From Clostridia bacterium (lineage in GTDB: Bacteria; Bacillota; Clostridia; Oscillospirales; CAG-272): DNA of 35,322 bases. The stretch is from the NCBI GenBank assembly GCA_017463405.1, contig JAFTPJ010000044.1:1-35322 (forward strand). Reading direction: 5' to 3'. The position numbers and the translations under genes are program-made. Positions 1-7,046 of the stretch are shown piece after piece; position 1 is the first letter of the stretch; every line of letters starts with the position of its first letter. The notes beneath the pieces are model-generated. The model saw nothing but the letters and a program-made list of their open reading frames with translations, was not told the origin of the DNA and searched no databases.

Positions 1-729
1 GCGATCGAGCGTATTTCCACACCGCGTATGGCGCTGACTGCTGCCGAATATTTGGCGTTTGAGCGCGATATGCACGTGTTGGTCATCATTACCGATATTA
101 CCAACTATGCAGAGGCGTTGCGCGAGGTTTCTGCTGCGCGTAAGGAGGTTCCCGGTCGCCGCGGCTATCCCGGTTACCTGTATACCGACCTGGCTACCAT
201 GTATGAGCGCGCGGGCAGAAAGATGGGCTCGGAGGGCTCGATTACGATGATCCCGATCCTGACCATGCCGGAGGATGACAAAACGCACCCGATCCCTGAC
301 CTGACGGGTTATATCACCGAGGGACAGATCATTCTCTCGCGTGAGATGTATCGCAAGGGCTATTTGCCGCCCGTAGATGTACTGCCTTCGCTGTCCCGCT
401 TGAAGGACAAGGGAATCGGTGTCGGTAAGACGCGTGAGGACCATGCGAACACGATGAACCAGCTTTTCTCGGCGTATGCGCGTGGGAAAGAAGCAAAGGA
501 ACTGATGGTCGTGCTCGGTGAGGCGGCGCTCTCGCCGATCGACCGCTTATATGCAAAGTTCGCCGATGCGTTTGAGGCAGAATATATCAATCAGGGCTTT
601 TACGAAAACCGATCGATCGAGGAAACGCTCGACCTCGGCTGGAAGCTACTGTCGATCCTTCCCAAGAGCGAGATGAAACGTATCAAGCCCGCGCTGATCG
701 AAAAATACTGGCCGGAAGAGGGCAAGTAA
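1..729 (+). CDS. atpB: V-type ATP synthase subunit B (3' part)
   Basis: This is the C-terminal part of the non-catalytic nucleotide-binding B subunit of a V/A-type ATPase, a cytoplasmic V1 component. The reading frame is open from base 1, so the start lies outside the window and the in-frame ATG at 28 is internal. Recognisable blocks are [18 protein letters not shown], the [19 protein letters not shown] block and the [20 protein letters not shown] block, all highly conserved in archaeal-type B subunits. Subunit D begins one base after the stop, as usual in ntp/atp operons. In Clostridia this enzyme may either make ATP or pump H+ or Na+; the sequence here does not decide which. Confidence 0.95.
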   Translation, partial: AIERISTPRMALTAAEYLAFERDMHVLVIITDITNYAEALREVSAARKEVPGRRGYPGYLYTDLATMYERAGRKMGSEGSITMIPILTMPEDDKTHPIPDLTGYITEGQIILSREMYRKGYLPPVDVLPSLSRLKDKGIGVGKTREDHANTMNQLFSAYARGKEAKELMVVLGEAALSPIDRLYAKFADAFEAEYINQGFYENRSIEETLDLGWKLLSILPKSEMKRIKPALIEKYWPEEGK

Positions 730-730
730 T

Positions 731-1396
731 ATGGCAGTGATGAGAGTAAATCCCACGCGCATGGAAATGAAGCGGATACAGAGCCGCTATCAGACCGCGC
801 GAAAGGGACATAAGCTGCTCAAGGACAAGCGGGATGAGCTGATGAAGCAGTTTCTTGATGTTGTCCGCGAGGATAAGCTGTTGCGCGAGCGGGTGGAGGC
901 GGCGCTGACCGCTGTCTACCGTTCCTTTACCGTAGCAAGCGCTGTCAGTAGCCCGAAAATGCTGGAGGAAGCATTGATTTGCCCGAAAAAAGAAGGCGAG
1001 CTTACCGTGGATTATAAAAATCTGATGAGTGTTACTGTTCCGGTTTTTTCCATGAAAATGCAAGCAGAGGGGGGCAGTGACAGCTACAATTACGGTCTTG
1101 CGTTTACCTCGGGTGAGTTGGATTCCTCGTTGCGCGAGCTGAACGGAATTATGGAGGATCTGTTGCGCATGGCAGAGCTGGAGAAAACGGCACAGCTACT
1201 TGCGGAGGAGATCGAACGCACCCGTCGCCGCGTCAATGCACTGGAATATATCTTGATGCCGCAATATCTGGAGACCATCAAGTCTATCAAAATGAAGCTG
1301 GACGAAAATGAGCGTGGGAATACCACACGATTGATGAAGGTCAAGGATATGATGCTCAAGGCACAGTTGACGCAGAAAACCGAAGAAGATGAATAA
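731..1396 (+). CDS. atpD: V-type ATP synthase subunit D
   Basis: This 221-aa protein is the central rotor stalk subunit D of the V/A-type ATPase, coupling the B/A hexamer to the membrane ring. The N-terminal segment VNPTRMEMKRIQSRYQTA and the following Lys-rich helix (KLLKDKRDELMKQF) are family hallmarks. The protein is mostly helical, with long N- and C-terminal coiled coils, and its length is normal for the family. It starts one base after the subunit B stop and is the last gene of the operon: a strong hairpin follows immediately. Confidence 0.95.
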   Translation: MAVMRVNPTRMEMKRIQSRYQTARKGHKLLKDKRDELMKQFLDVVREDKLLRERVEAALTAVYRSFTVASAVSSPKMLEEALICPKKEGELTVDYKNLMSVTVPVFSMKMQAEGGSDSYNYGLAFTSGELDSSLRELNGIMEDLLRMAELEKTAQLLAEEIERTRRRVNALEYILMPQYLETIKSIKMKLDENERGNTTRLMKVKDMMLKAQLTQKTEEDE

Positions 1397-1404
1397 GAAA
1401 AAAA

Positions 1405-1444
1405 GGGGTGAGTCAAATGCAAAAATGCATTTGGTACTCACCCC
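1405..1444. terminator. Bidirectional hairpin terminator after atpD
   Basis: The arms GGGGTGAGTCAAATGCA and TGCATTTGGTACTCACCCC pair with a 2-nt bulge. On the minus strand the stem is followed by seven T; on the plus strand a T-rich stretch follows. It lies between the convergent atpD and the 116-aa minus-strand gene and can end both. Its core GTGAGTCAAATG recurs in the terminator at 17252-17301. Confidence 0.75.
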
Positions 1445-1476
1445 TATGATTTTCTCTTTTTGTGATATATAACTTT

Positions 1477-1827
1477 TTATTTCGCTCGTCTGCGTTTTTT
1501 ACGACGATCGAAAAATTCGTTGATTTTGAGTTTTATTACGAGCTTGCTTCGTACTCTCGCGTAGAGATTGTCTACCTCGGGAAACGGGAGAAAAGTACCG
1601 CCGACGCGCTCACGAAACAGACAATTCATTCGTATCTTGTGTCGTTTGCTTGGCGGCGGTATTTCCATATTTTTGATTTTTTCCTCGATCTTACGGATTT
1701 CCAAGTCCGCCGCGTCTGATAATGCGCGCTTGAAAAGCGCACGGTTCTCGTTTGCCATCCCCGCAAAAAAATCCTCATCGTTTATATTTGTAACTTCTTG
1801 ATTTATTTTTTTACTATAATTTCTCAT
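1477..1827 (-). CDS. Small basic protein of unknown function
   Basis: This 116-aa protein is not recognised. The start at 1827 is chosen because AGGGAGA lies 5-10 nt upstream; the frame stays open to 1917, but that upstream part runs through an RNA terminator and is not expected to be translated. The N-terminal half is acidic (INDEDFFAGMANENRALF). A middle stretch has IPPPSKRHKIRMNCLFRERVG and FPEVDNLYARVRSKLV, and the C-terminus is very basic (FFDRRKKRRRAK), which would fit nucleic-acid or membrane-surface binding. No signal peptide or membrane helix is visible. It sits directly downstream of the structured RNA at 1859-2067 and may be expressed by read-through of that RNA's terminator. Confidence 0.6.
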   Translation of the reverse strand: MRNYSKKINQEVTNINDEDFFAGMANENRALFKRALSDAADLEIRKIEEKIKNMEIPPPSKRHKIRMNCLFRERVGGTFLPFPEVDNLYARVRSKLVIKLKINEFFDRRKKRRRAK

Positions 1828-1858
1828 TTTTCTCCCTCGCTGGTGTGTTTCTTCAAAT

Positions 1859-1889
1859 AAAAAAGTGCGGCTACCGAAGTAAACCGCAC
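1859..1889 (-). terminator. UUCG-loop intrinsic terminator of the ncRNA
   Basis: On the minus strand GTGCGGTTTAC and GTAGCCGCAC pair (one bulged T, one G-T pair) around a TTCG loop closed by C-G, the very stable cUUCGg tetraloop. Six T follow. It ends the structured RNA and stands 32 nt before the start of the 116-aa gene. Confidence 0.8.
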
Positions 1890-2067
1890 CAAAAACGCAA
1901 ACTCCGATAGTCGCCAAACCAACTGAGAAGCAAGGACTATGCCTAATTATGCCACGTCAGTAGGAATTTGCATTTTTAACAAATTTATTATTGACGTGAC
2001 AATAAAAGGATATAACTATCCCATACAGATAAAAATAACCCTTGCTAAAATATTCAGTTGGTTTGGC
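1859..2067 (-). ncRNA. Long-hairpin ncRNA, 6S RNA-like
   Basis: This is a roughly 209-nt transcription unit with a precise promoter and terminator and no coding potential. The predicted +1 (2067) is the first base of a perfect 14-bp closing stem (2054-2067 with 1913-1926). Inside it lie a 7-bp stem (2040-2046 with 1929-1935), a large asymmetric bubble (41 nt at 1999-2039, 17 nt at 1936-1952), a 7-bp stem (1992-1998 with 1953-1959) and a 6-bp apical stem (1980-1985 with 1965-1970). A rod of closing stem, central bubble and terminal arm is the architecture of 6S RNA, the regulator that mimics an open promoter and binds sigma-A RNA polymerase. The sequence itself was not matched to a 6S family, so an unrelated sRNA, a leader of the downstream gene, or a palindromic element remains possible. 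Confidence 0.55.
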
Positions 2068-2073
2068 ATATTT

Positions 2074-2102
2074 ATTATATCACATGCTTTCAGAAAAATC
2101 AA
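2074..2102 (-). promoter_or_regulatory. Sigma-A promoter of the ncRNA
   Basis: On the minus strand TTGATT (2102-2097), a 17-bp spacer and a perfect TATAAT (2079-2074) place +1 at about 2067, exactly at the base of the closing stem. Confidence 0.75.
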
Positions 2103-2207
2103 GCAACCGGAAAGAAATTTTTAAACGTAAAATGCACCTTCCGGAAGAGCCGGAATTATCTCGTCATTTTTCTTGATAAGCACTAACTTGGTTAAAGACA
2201 CAATAAT

Positions 2208-2537
2208 TTACTTACAGATAATAATCTCACACGGCTTTCCTGTTTTTTGAGCATATTTTATAACAGACAACCTACCCTTTGATCTTCCATCCCAAAATGC
2301 AATGATTTTATCTGAATAATCCACTATTTCTTTATTTCTTACGATAGGCGCAGCTCGACCATATCGCTCGTACTGCGGCAGAAACTCCGTTAACCTTATT
2401 CCGTTTTCCTTTGCATATTCTGCAGCACAACAATCAACACCTACGGCACCGCCCGAAACAATTTCTCCCGCGTTTGAGATATATCTACCAATATCAGATA
2501 CAGTAATGTTTCTTGAACCAACAATTGCAATTTTCAT
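2208..2537 (-). CDS. SLOG-fold (DUF2493-like) protein
   Basis: This is a 109-aa single-domain Rossmann-like protein. It opens MKIAIVGSRNIT and carries IVSGGAVGVDCCAAEYA, the glycine-rich nucleotide-binding loop typical of the SLOG superfamily (DprA, LOG, YspA/DUF2493 relatives). A second typical block is NKEIVDYSDKIIAFWDG. Members bind or process nucleotides and some belong to defence or conflict systems; the substrate here is unknown. The ATG at 2537 is preferred over the upstream one at 2552 because AGGAG sits 5-9 nt before it. It is divergent from a ribbon-helix-helix regulator, and the spacer carries three copies of TATACTTA around its promoter. No nuclease or toxin domain is fused to it. 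Confidence 0.75.
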   Translation of the reverse strand: MKIAIVGSRNITVSDIGRYISNAGEIVSGGAVGVDCCAAEYAKENGIRLTEFLPQYERYGRAAPIVRNKEIVDYSDKIIAFWDGRSKGRLSVIKYAQKTGKPCEIIICK

Positions 2538-2559
2538 AAAAACTCCTAACAAATATTTT

Positions 2560-2620
2560 GTATACTTAATTCAAGTATACTTACAACATTATACCACAAA
2601 ATAATCTTAAAATATACTTA
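2560..2620. promoter_or_regulatory. Operator-like repeats TATACTTA in divergent spacer
   Basis: A perfect inverted repeat GTATACTT-AATTC-AAGTATAC occupies 2560-2580. TATACTTA occurs three times in direct orientation at 2561, 2576 and 2613. Copies 1 and 2 cover the expected start of the SLOG transcript (-10 TATAAT at 2593-2588, minus). Copy 3 overlaps the plus-strand -10 TATAAT at 2619-2624 of the RHH gene. This layout is what an autoregulating ribbon-helix-helix repressor would use. Confidence 0.5.
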
Positions 2621-2644
2621 TAATAAGATTTTTGGAGATTTTTT

Positions 2645-2836
2645 ATGAGAAATAAAAACAATAAGCATATTGGAATAGAAATTGACCCGGAACTTCACTA
2701 TAAACTGCACTATATCTCAAAATATTACGGTCGTTCAGCAAACGGAGAAATACTTTATTTGATAAGACAAGAAATAAAGGCTTTTGAAAAAAGCGAGGGA
2801 GAAATTGAATTTCCACAAGCACAAAACACAAAATGA
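2645..2836 (+). CDS. Ribbon-helix-helix (Arc-type) regulator
   Basis: This 63-aa protein has the Arc/CopG ribbon-helix-helix layout: a short beta strand (KHIGIEIDPELHYKL), helix 1, then the signature RSANGEILYLIRQEI, in which RSxNxEI introduces helix 2. Proteins of this family dimerise to form the DNA-contacting ribbon and often act as antitoxins or autorepressors. GGAG lies about 9 nt before the ATG. No toxin gene follows it, since a hairpin terminator comes 16 nt after the stop. The only close partner is the divergent SLOG gene, whose promoter shares the TATACTTA repeats. Confidence 0.8.
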   Translation: MRNKNNKHIGIEIDPELHYKLHYISKYYGRSANGEILYLIRQEIKAFEKSEGEIEFPQAQNTK

Positions 2837-2852
2837 ATTGATTTTGCTGTCT

Positions 2853-2898
2853 GTAACAAAGGCACTTATGGTTTTTTGCCATAAGTGCCTTTGTGTTA
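2853..2898 (+). terminator. Hairpin terminator after the RHH gene
   Basis: AAGGCACTTATGG and CCATAAGTGCCTT form a perfect 13-bp stem with a 7-nt loop. The T tract after it is short (ACTTTTG). No gene was found between here and the AraC gene terminator. Confidence 0.6.
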
Positions 2899-2967
2899 CT
2901 TTTGTCCCTGTATTGTAGTCCTTGATTAAGGCATACGAAGCACTGCATTTGTGGGCATAAATATAAA

Positions 2968-3003
2968 AATACGGTATACCTCTTTCGAGATATACCATAT
3001 TTT
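2968..3003 (-). terminator. Terminator of the araC-family gene
   Basis: On the minus strand AAATATGGTATA and TATACCGTATTT pair around CTCGAAAGAG, followed by a TTTTTATATTT tail. It lies 33 nt beyond the stop of the AraC-family gene. Confidence 0.7.
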
Positions 3004-3035
3004 TGAAACCGACCTTTAGGGTACGACCCTAACAG

Positions 3036-3857
3036 TCACGCCCTTTTTTCTGTCAGATATTGCTTTGGTGTCATGCCGTAGCATTTTTTGAAGCCGCGGA
3101 TGAGACTGCAGGTATCTCCGAAGCCGCAAGCATCTGCCGCCTCTTGTGCAGTCGCTCCTTGGCGAAGCATACGTACGGCATTTTTGACACGGTAACGAAT
3201 GAGATAATCGTTGAGCGTGTTGCCTGTGTATGCCTTGAATCCCGTCATCAGGGTGGTCCTTCCGATATTCAGATGCCATGCAAGATCGGCTGCGACGATC
3301 TTTTCCGCATAATGCTCGCTGATGTAGGTCAAAGCTCCCGTAACGTAAAAGGGAATGGCTTCGGAGGCGGTTTCATGTCCGCCGTCTATTTCTGCGATAT
3401 GAGAAAGCAGACACAGAATTTTCAGCCTTTTTCGGAATAGGTCGGCTTCGGTCTCGATGTCCGTGATTTGCGCTTTGCAAAATTCTGTTTGCTCGTCGGT
3501 AAGAGTGATCACCTTTCCGTTGCCTCCGAATACCGCTTGTAGCTGCTCCCATTCGGGGATATAGTCAGCGATGAACTCGTCCGAAAAAAGGAGGTTCAAG
3601 CGACTGTAGAAAATATCGGGATCGCGGGAAATAAAGTGCGGCATTCGCGGTGCGGTAAGAACGATTCTTGCCTCGGTTCCTTCCTGCACGTGGTCGGAAA
3701 GCAGTACCTTGACGCTTCCTGAAAGAATGAGGCTGACCTCGTAATAGTCGTGCATGTGGAAATTGGTCATCGTTGTTTTATACCCCTCATAGTAATCCAC
3801 ACAGCAATCGTGCCAGCTTTCACGGAAGTTGATATTGTTCAGCTCTGTCGTAGGCAT
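3036..3857 (-). CDS. AraC-family transcriptional regulator of the uronate operon
   Basis: This 273-aa regulator has an N-terminal cupin-like sensing domain (FHMHDYYEVSLILSGSVKV, around residues 35-60) and a C-terminal double helix-turn-helix. The first HTH is ADLAWHLNIGRTTLMTGFKA; the second is AQEAADACGFGDTCSLIRGF, followed by the KKCYGMTPKQY signature. The frame is open far upstream to 4469, but the start at 3857 has a GAGGAGGGG ribosome site, and the promoter TTGAAA-17-TATAAT lies just before it, so the upstream part is not coding. It is transcribed divergently from the uronate operon and is its likely activator in response to a uronate or glycoside. Two direct repeats abutting the operon's -35 box are the probable binding site. 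Confidence 0.9.
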   Translation of the reverse strand: MPTTELNNINFRESWHDCCVDYYEGYKTTMTNFHMHDYYEVSLILSGSVKVLLSDHVQEGTEARIVLTAPRMPHFISRDPDIFYSRLNLLFSDEFIADYIPEWEQLQAVFGGNGKVITLTDEQTEFCKAQITDIETEADLFRKRLKILCLLSHIAEIDGGHETASEAIPFYVTGALTYISEHYAEKIVAADLAWHLNIGRTTLMTGFKAYTGNTLNDYLIRYRVKNAVRMLRQGATAQEAADACGFGDTCSLIRGFKKCYGMTPKQYLTEKRA

Positions 3858-3879
3858 CCGTACCCCTCCTCTCAAGCAC

Positions 3880-3908
3880 ATTATAGCACAATTTTGAATG
3901 ATTTTCAA
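3880..3908 (-). promoter_or_regulatory. Sigma-A promoter of the araC-family gene
   Basis: Minus strand: TTGAAA (3908-3903), 17-bp spacer, TATAAT (3885-3880). It is 22 nt upstream of the chosen ATG. Confidence 0.7.
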
Positions 3909-3945
3909 TAGCATTCGGAAATATATCCGAAAAACAGTCAAAAAA

Positions 3946-3976
3946 ATGAACGATTTACAAATAATATGAACGATTT
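3946..3976. promoter_or_regulatory. Direct-repeat operator for the AraC regulator
   Basis: ATGAACGATTT is repeated exactly at 3946-3956 and 3966-3976, start to start 20 bp, about two helical turns. The second copy ends 4 bp before the -35 box of the operon promoter. This is the geometry of a two-HTH AraC activator contacting adjacent major grooves next to RNA polymerase. Confidence 0.6.
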
Positions 3977-3980
3977 TATA

Positions 3981-4009
3981 TTGCTTTACGACTTCATTTG
4001 CGATATAAT
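3981..4009 (+). promoter_or_regulatory. Sigma-A promoter of the uronate operon
   Basis: TTGCTT (3981-3986), 17-bp spacer, TATAAT (4004-4009). The GH2 start codon is 31 nt further on. The imperfect -35 box fits an activator-dependent promoter. Confidence 0.7.
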
Positions 4010-4040
4010 GAGAATGAAGATAAAAAGGGAGGCTTTTACG

Positions 4041-5756
4041 ATGGGACGATTGTTTGAGGAGCATGTCAAAAGGTCTGTCAGAAGCTTGGACGGAGCATGG
4101 AATTTTCGAAAGGACCCGATCGACGGGGGGAAACGGACAGCATGGTATCTTGGAATTCCTCGTCCCGAGACGGTTGCGGTGCCGTCGGTTTGGAATACCG
4201 AAAAGGGAAATCTGACATATGAGGGCGTTGCATGGTATGAAAAGACATTTTACAGCGAGGGCGGATGTCTGCGCTTTTGCTTTGGAGCTGTGATGACCGA
4301 GGCGGAGGTATGGCTGGACGGTGTGTATATCGGAGCTCATTACGGCGGTTTTTCGCAGTTTGATCTGATTGTGCCGAACGTCGGTGCGGGGAAACACCTC
4401 CTTTCCGTGCGTGTTGACAATCGCTTTGATGAACAATCCATTCCGCAGAAAAGGGTGGATTGGTATCACTACGGTGGCATTCCGCGCAGTGTAACCGTGG
4501 AAACACTAAAGGGGATTTGCGTGCTCTCCCATCGCTTGGAGTATACGCTTTCCGATGATTTGAAGTGTGTTATGGGTCGCTTTACCGTAGCGCTTTACAA
4601 TGCGGATGCAAGCATGCAGACCGCCGAGGTGGAGGGCACGCTGGACAGTGAGGCGGCTGGAGCCGTCACTGTAACGCTTGAGGGCAATGTTTACCGCACG
4701 GTTACACTTCCTGCTTTTAAAAAAGCAAACGTGCGTCTGTGGGATATCGGGAAGCCTGAACTGTATGAAACTTGCATCAAAACCGCAACCGACGATCTGT
4801 ACGACCGTGTCGGATTCCGTAAGGTTGAGGTGTGCGGCAGACAATTTCTGCTCAACGGACGTGCGATTGAGCTTCGCGGTGTGAATCGTCACGAGGAGCA
4901 TCCCGACTGGGGTTTTGCATTTCCGCTCAACCTGATGCGCAGGGATATCGATCTTGCCGTGGAGATGGGGTGCAACGCCCTTCGAGGCTCCCACTATCCC
5001 AATTCGCAGGAATTTGTGGATCTGTTGGATGAGCGCGGTATTCTTTTCTGGAGTGAGATTCCGATGTGGGGCTGGGGCTTTTCGGAGGAGGCACTGGCTG
5101 ATCCCGTAGTGGTGGAGCGCGGACTGGAAATGCACCGCGAAATGGTGAAGTATTATTATAACCATCCCTGCATTATTATGTGGGGAATGCACAATGAAAT
5201 TCAGTTGAAAACGCAGGCGGCGTATCGCTTGACAGAGGTTTACTATCATTATCTCAAGGAAAACGGCGGCAACCGATTGGTTGTTTACGCTTCCGATAAG
5301 CCGTGGGAGGACATTTGCTTCGGCTTCTGTGACGTCATCTGCCTCAATCAGTATTACGGTTGGTATTACGGCTATGAGGACGATGCATGGGAATCGTTTT
5401 TGGAGGCGTTCACACAGCACAAGCGGGAGCTGGAAATGGAGGACAAGCCCATCATTATGAGTGAGTTCGGATGTGCTGCGATCTTCGGCTATCACGACGA
5501 TGACGGAATCCTATGGAGCGAGGAAAATCAAGCGAAGCAAATCGCGCATTGCCTGCAGGTTTTTCATGCACACAAGGACGTGGTCGGAAGCTTTATCTGG
5601 CAGTTTTGCGACATGCGAACCTGCCTTGAGGCGGGAATCAACCGCGCACGAGGCTTTAATAACAAGGGCTTGCTGAACGAATACCGAAAGCCAAAGCTTG
5701 CATATCTTGCCGCAAAGAATGCGTATCTTGCGTTTGCGCAAGAAGAAAAATCGTGA
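4041..5756 (+). CDS. GH2 beta-glucuronidase-like glycosidase
   Basis: This 571-aa glycoside hydrolase family 2 enzyme has an N-terminal jelly-roll sugar-binding domain (SLDGAWNF, VPSVWN, GVAWYEKTF), an Ig-like domain, and a C-terminal TIM barrel (GVNRHEEHPDWG onward). The catalytic acid/base is Glu386 in MHNEIQ and the nucleophile Glu475 in MSEFGC. Asn540 and Lys542 in FNNKG match the N-x-K pair that reads the carboxylate of the uronic acid in beta-glucuronidases. There is no signal peptide, so it acts on imported glycosides. The start at 4041 has a GGGAGG site; the earlier in-frame ATG at 3966 lies upstream of the promoter. It is the first gene of the seven-gene operon. Because the downstream genes encode the galacturonate-type branch, beta-galacturonide or mixed specificity is possible. 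Confidence 0.85.
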   Translation: MGRLFEEHVKRSVRSLDGAWNFRKDPIDGGKRTAWYLGIPRPETVAVPSVWNTEKGNLTYEGVAWYEKTFYSEGGCLRFCFGAVMTEAEVWLDGVYIGAHYGGFSQFDLIVPNVGAGKHLLSVRVDNRFDEQSIPQKRVDWYHYGGIPRSVTVETLKGICVLSHRLEYTLSDDLKCVMGRFTVALYNADASMQTAEVEGTLDSEAAGAVTVTLEGNVYRTVTLPAFKKANVRLWDIGKPELYETCIKTATDDLYDRVGFRKVEVCGRQFLLNGRAIELRGVNRHEEHPDWGFAFPLNLMRRDIDLAVEMGCNALRGSHYPNSQEFVDLLDERGILFWSEIPMWGWGFSEEALADPVVVERGLEMHREMVKYYYNHPCIIMWGMHNEIQLKTQAAYRLTEVYYHYLKENGGNRLVVYASDKPWEDICFGFCDVICLNQYYGWYYGYEDDAWESFLEAFTQHKRELEMEDKPIIMSEFGCAAIFGYHDDDGILWSEENQAKQIAHCLQVFHAHKDVVGSFIWQFCDMRTCLEAGINRARGFNNKGLLNEYRKPKLAYLAAKNAYLAFAQEEKS

Positions 5757-5786
5757 TTGCGTCAGCAACGAAGGAGTTTGTCTTTT

Positions 5787-7046
5787 ATGAATTTCAATAC
5801 GAATAGACGACCAATCCGTGTGATTCAGTTCGGCGGCGGTGTGTTTTTGCGCGGCTTTTTCAACTGGATGATGCAAAAATCGATCGAAAAGAGGGCGTTT
5901 GACGGAAACGCTGTGATCGTACGCAGCCGCACGCGCGGAATCGACCCGTTGGAGACGATTGGGTATTGCTATACCCATATCGCACGGGACGGTGCGCACG
6001 AGGATGTGACTCCGATCAATTGTATTTCGGGCTCAATCAGTGCCGCCGAGGATTATCGGGCTTTTTTGAAGCTGGCGGAGAATGCGGAAACCGATATCAT
6101 CGTTTCCAATACGACGGAGGCGGGCATTGTATACGAAGCCTGCCCGATGCCGACCGAGGTGTGTCCCGAGAGCTATCCCGCAAAGCTGACGGCGCTCTTG
6201 TACCACAGATACCGCACAGTGGGAAATGGCATGCTGATTTTGCCCTGTGAGCTGATCGAAAATAACGGTGCGGTTTTGCGTGAATATGTTTGGCATCACG
6301 CCTCCGATTGGGGATTGGAAAAAGGCTTCTTTGATTGGTTGGAGAAGGACTGCTCCTTCAGAAATACCTTGGTCGACCGTATCGTTTCGGGAACGTCTAC
6401 CGAAGATGAGACGATAAATTGCAGTGAATATTTCCATTTGTTTGTGATTGAAGGAGAGGAGGATCCTCGGTTGCCCTTCCGCGATGCGGGATTGAACGTG
6501 AAATGGGTTCCGTCTGTTGTTCCTTACCGTACGATCAAGGTGCGGATTCTCAACGGTGCGCATACCTCCATGATTCCGTACGCTCTGCTTTGCGGAGCAG
6601 AAACTGTGCACGATTGCTTGCAGGATCCGCGCATCCGCGCGCATCTTTCGCAATGTTTGGATGAAATCGTCGATTCGCTTTCTGTCCCGCGGGAGGCGGC
6701 TGAAGCATATGCAAAGGACGTGCTGGAACGCTTTGCAAACCCGCATATCCGCCATTTGTGTGCCTCTGTTTCGCTTAACTCGGTCAGCAAATTCCGCGTA
6801 CGCGTGCTGCCGTCGATTCTGGAATATCGCGAAAAATTCGGAGTATATCCGAGGCAGTTGCTGTTTTCATTCGGTAAGCTGATCGATTTCTATCAAAACG
6901 GCACACCGAAGGATGCGTCGGAAGTCATAGAGTGGATGCGAAGCTCCTCGGTTGCCGAGATTCTTACCGATCAGACTGTTTGGGGAACGGATCTTTCAGA
7001 TTTGTGTAAGGAGGTCGAGGCTGATGCAAATCCATCCGTCCGATAA
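5787..7046 (+). CDS. uxaB: Tagaturonate reductase (altronate oxidoreductase)
   Basis: This 419-aa enzyme of the mannitol/polyol dehydrogenase family interconverts D-tagaturonate and D-altronate with NAD(H). The N-terminal Rossmann motif is RVIQFGGGVFLRGFFNWMM, where UxaB has QFGxGNFLR. The catalytic polyol dehydrogenase signature is KVRILNGAHT, with the Lys, Asn and His of the family. The start at 5787 is chosen for AAGGAG at 5771; the TTG at 5757 lacks a site. The gene begins 30 nt after the GH2 gene and overlaps uxaA by 23 nt. A fructuronate reductase (UxuB) is a relative, but the neighbouring altronate dehydratase points to UxaB. Confidence 0.9.
   Translation: MNFNTNRRPIRVIQFGGGVFLRGFFNWMMQKSIEKRAFDGNAVIVRSRTRGIDPLETIGYCYTHIARDGAHEDVTPINCISGSISAAEDYRAFLKLAENAETDIIVSNTTEAGIVYEACPMPTEVCPESYPAKLTALLYHRYRTVGNGMLILPCELIENNGAVLREYVWHHASDWGLEKGFFDWLEKDCSFRNTLVDRIVSGTSTEDETINCSEYFHLFVIEGEEDPRLPFRDAGLNVKWVPSVVPYRTIKVRILNGAHTSMIPYALLCGAETVHDCLQDPRIRAHLSQCLDEIVDSLSVPREAAEAYAKDVLERFANPHIRHLCASVSLNSVSKFRVRVLPSILEYREKFGVYPRQLLFSFGKLIDFYQNGTPKDASEVIEWMRSSSVAEILTDQTVWGTDLSDLCKEVEADANPSVR

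Noticed and set aside
1939..2124. 61-codon plus-strand frame
   Set aside because: It coincides with the self-complementary RNA locus and its promoter, without a ribosome site.
2643..2998. Minus-strand frames opposite the RHH gene
   Set aside because: No ribosome sites; they cross two terminator hairpins.
3858..4469. N-terminal extension of the AraC regulator to 477 aa
   Set aside because: It overlaps both divergent promoters and the GH2 start; the GAGGAGGGG site and promoter define the start at 3857.
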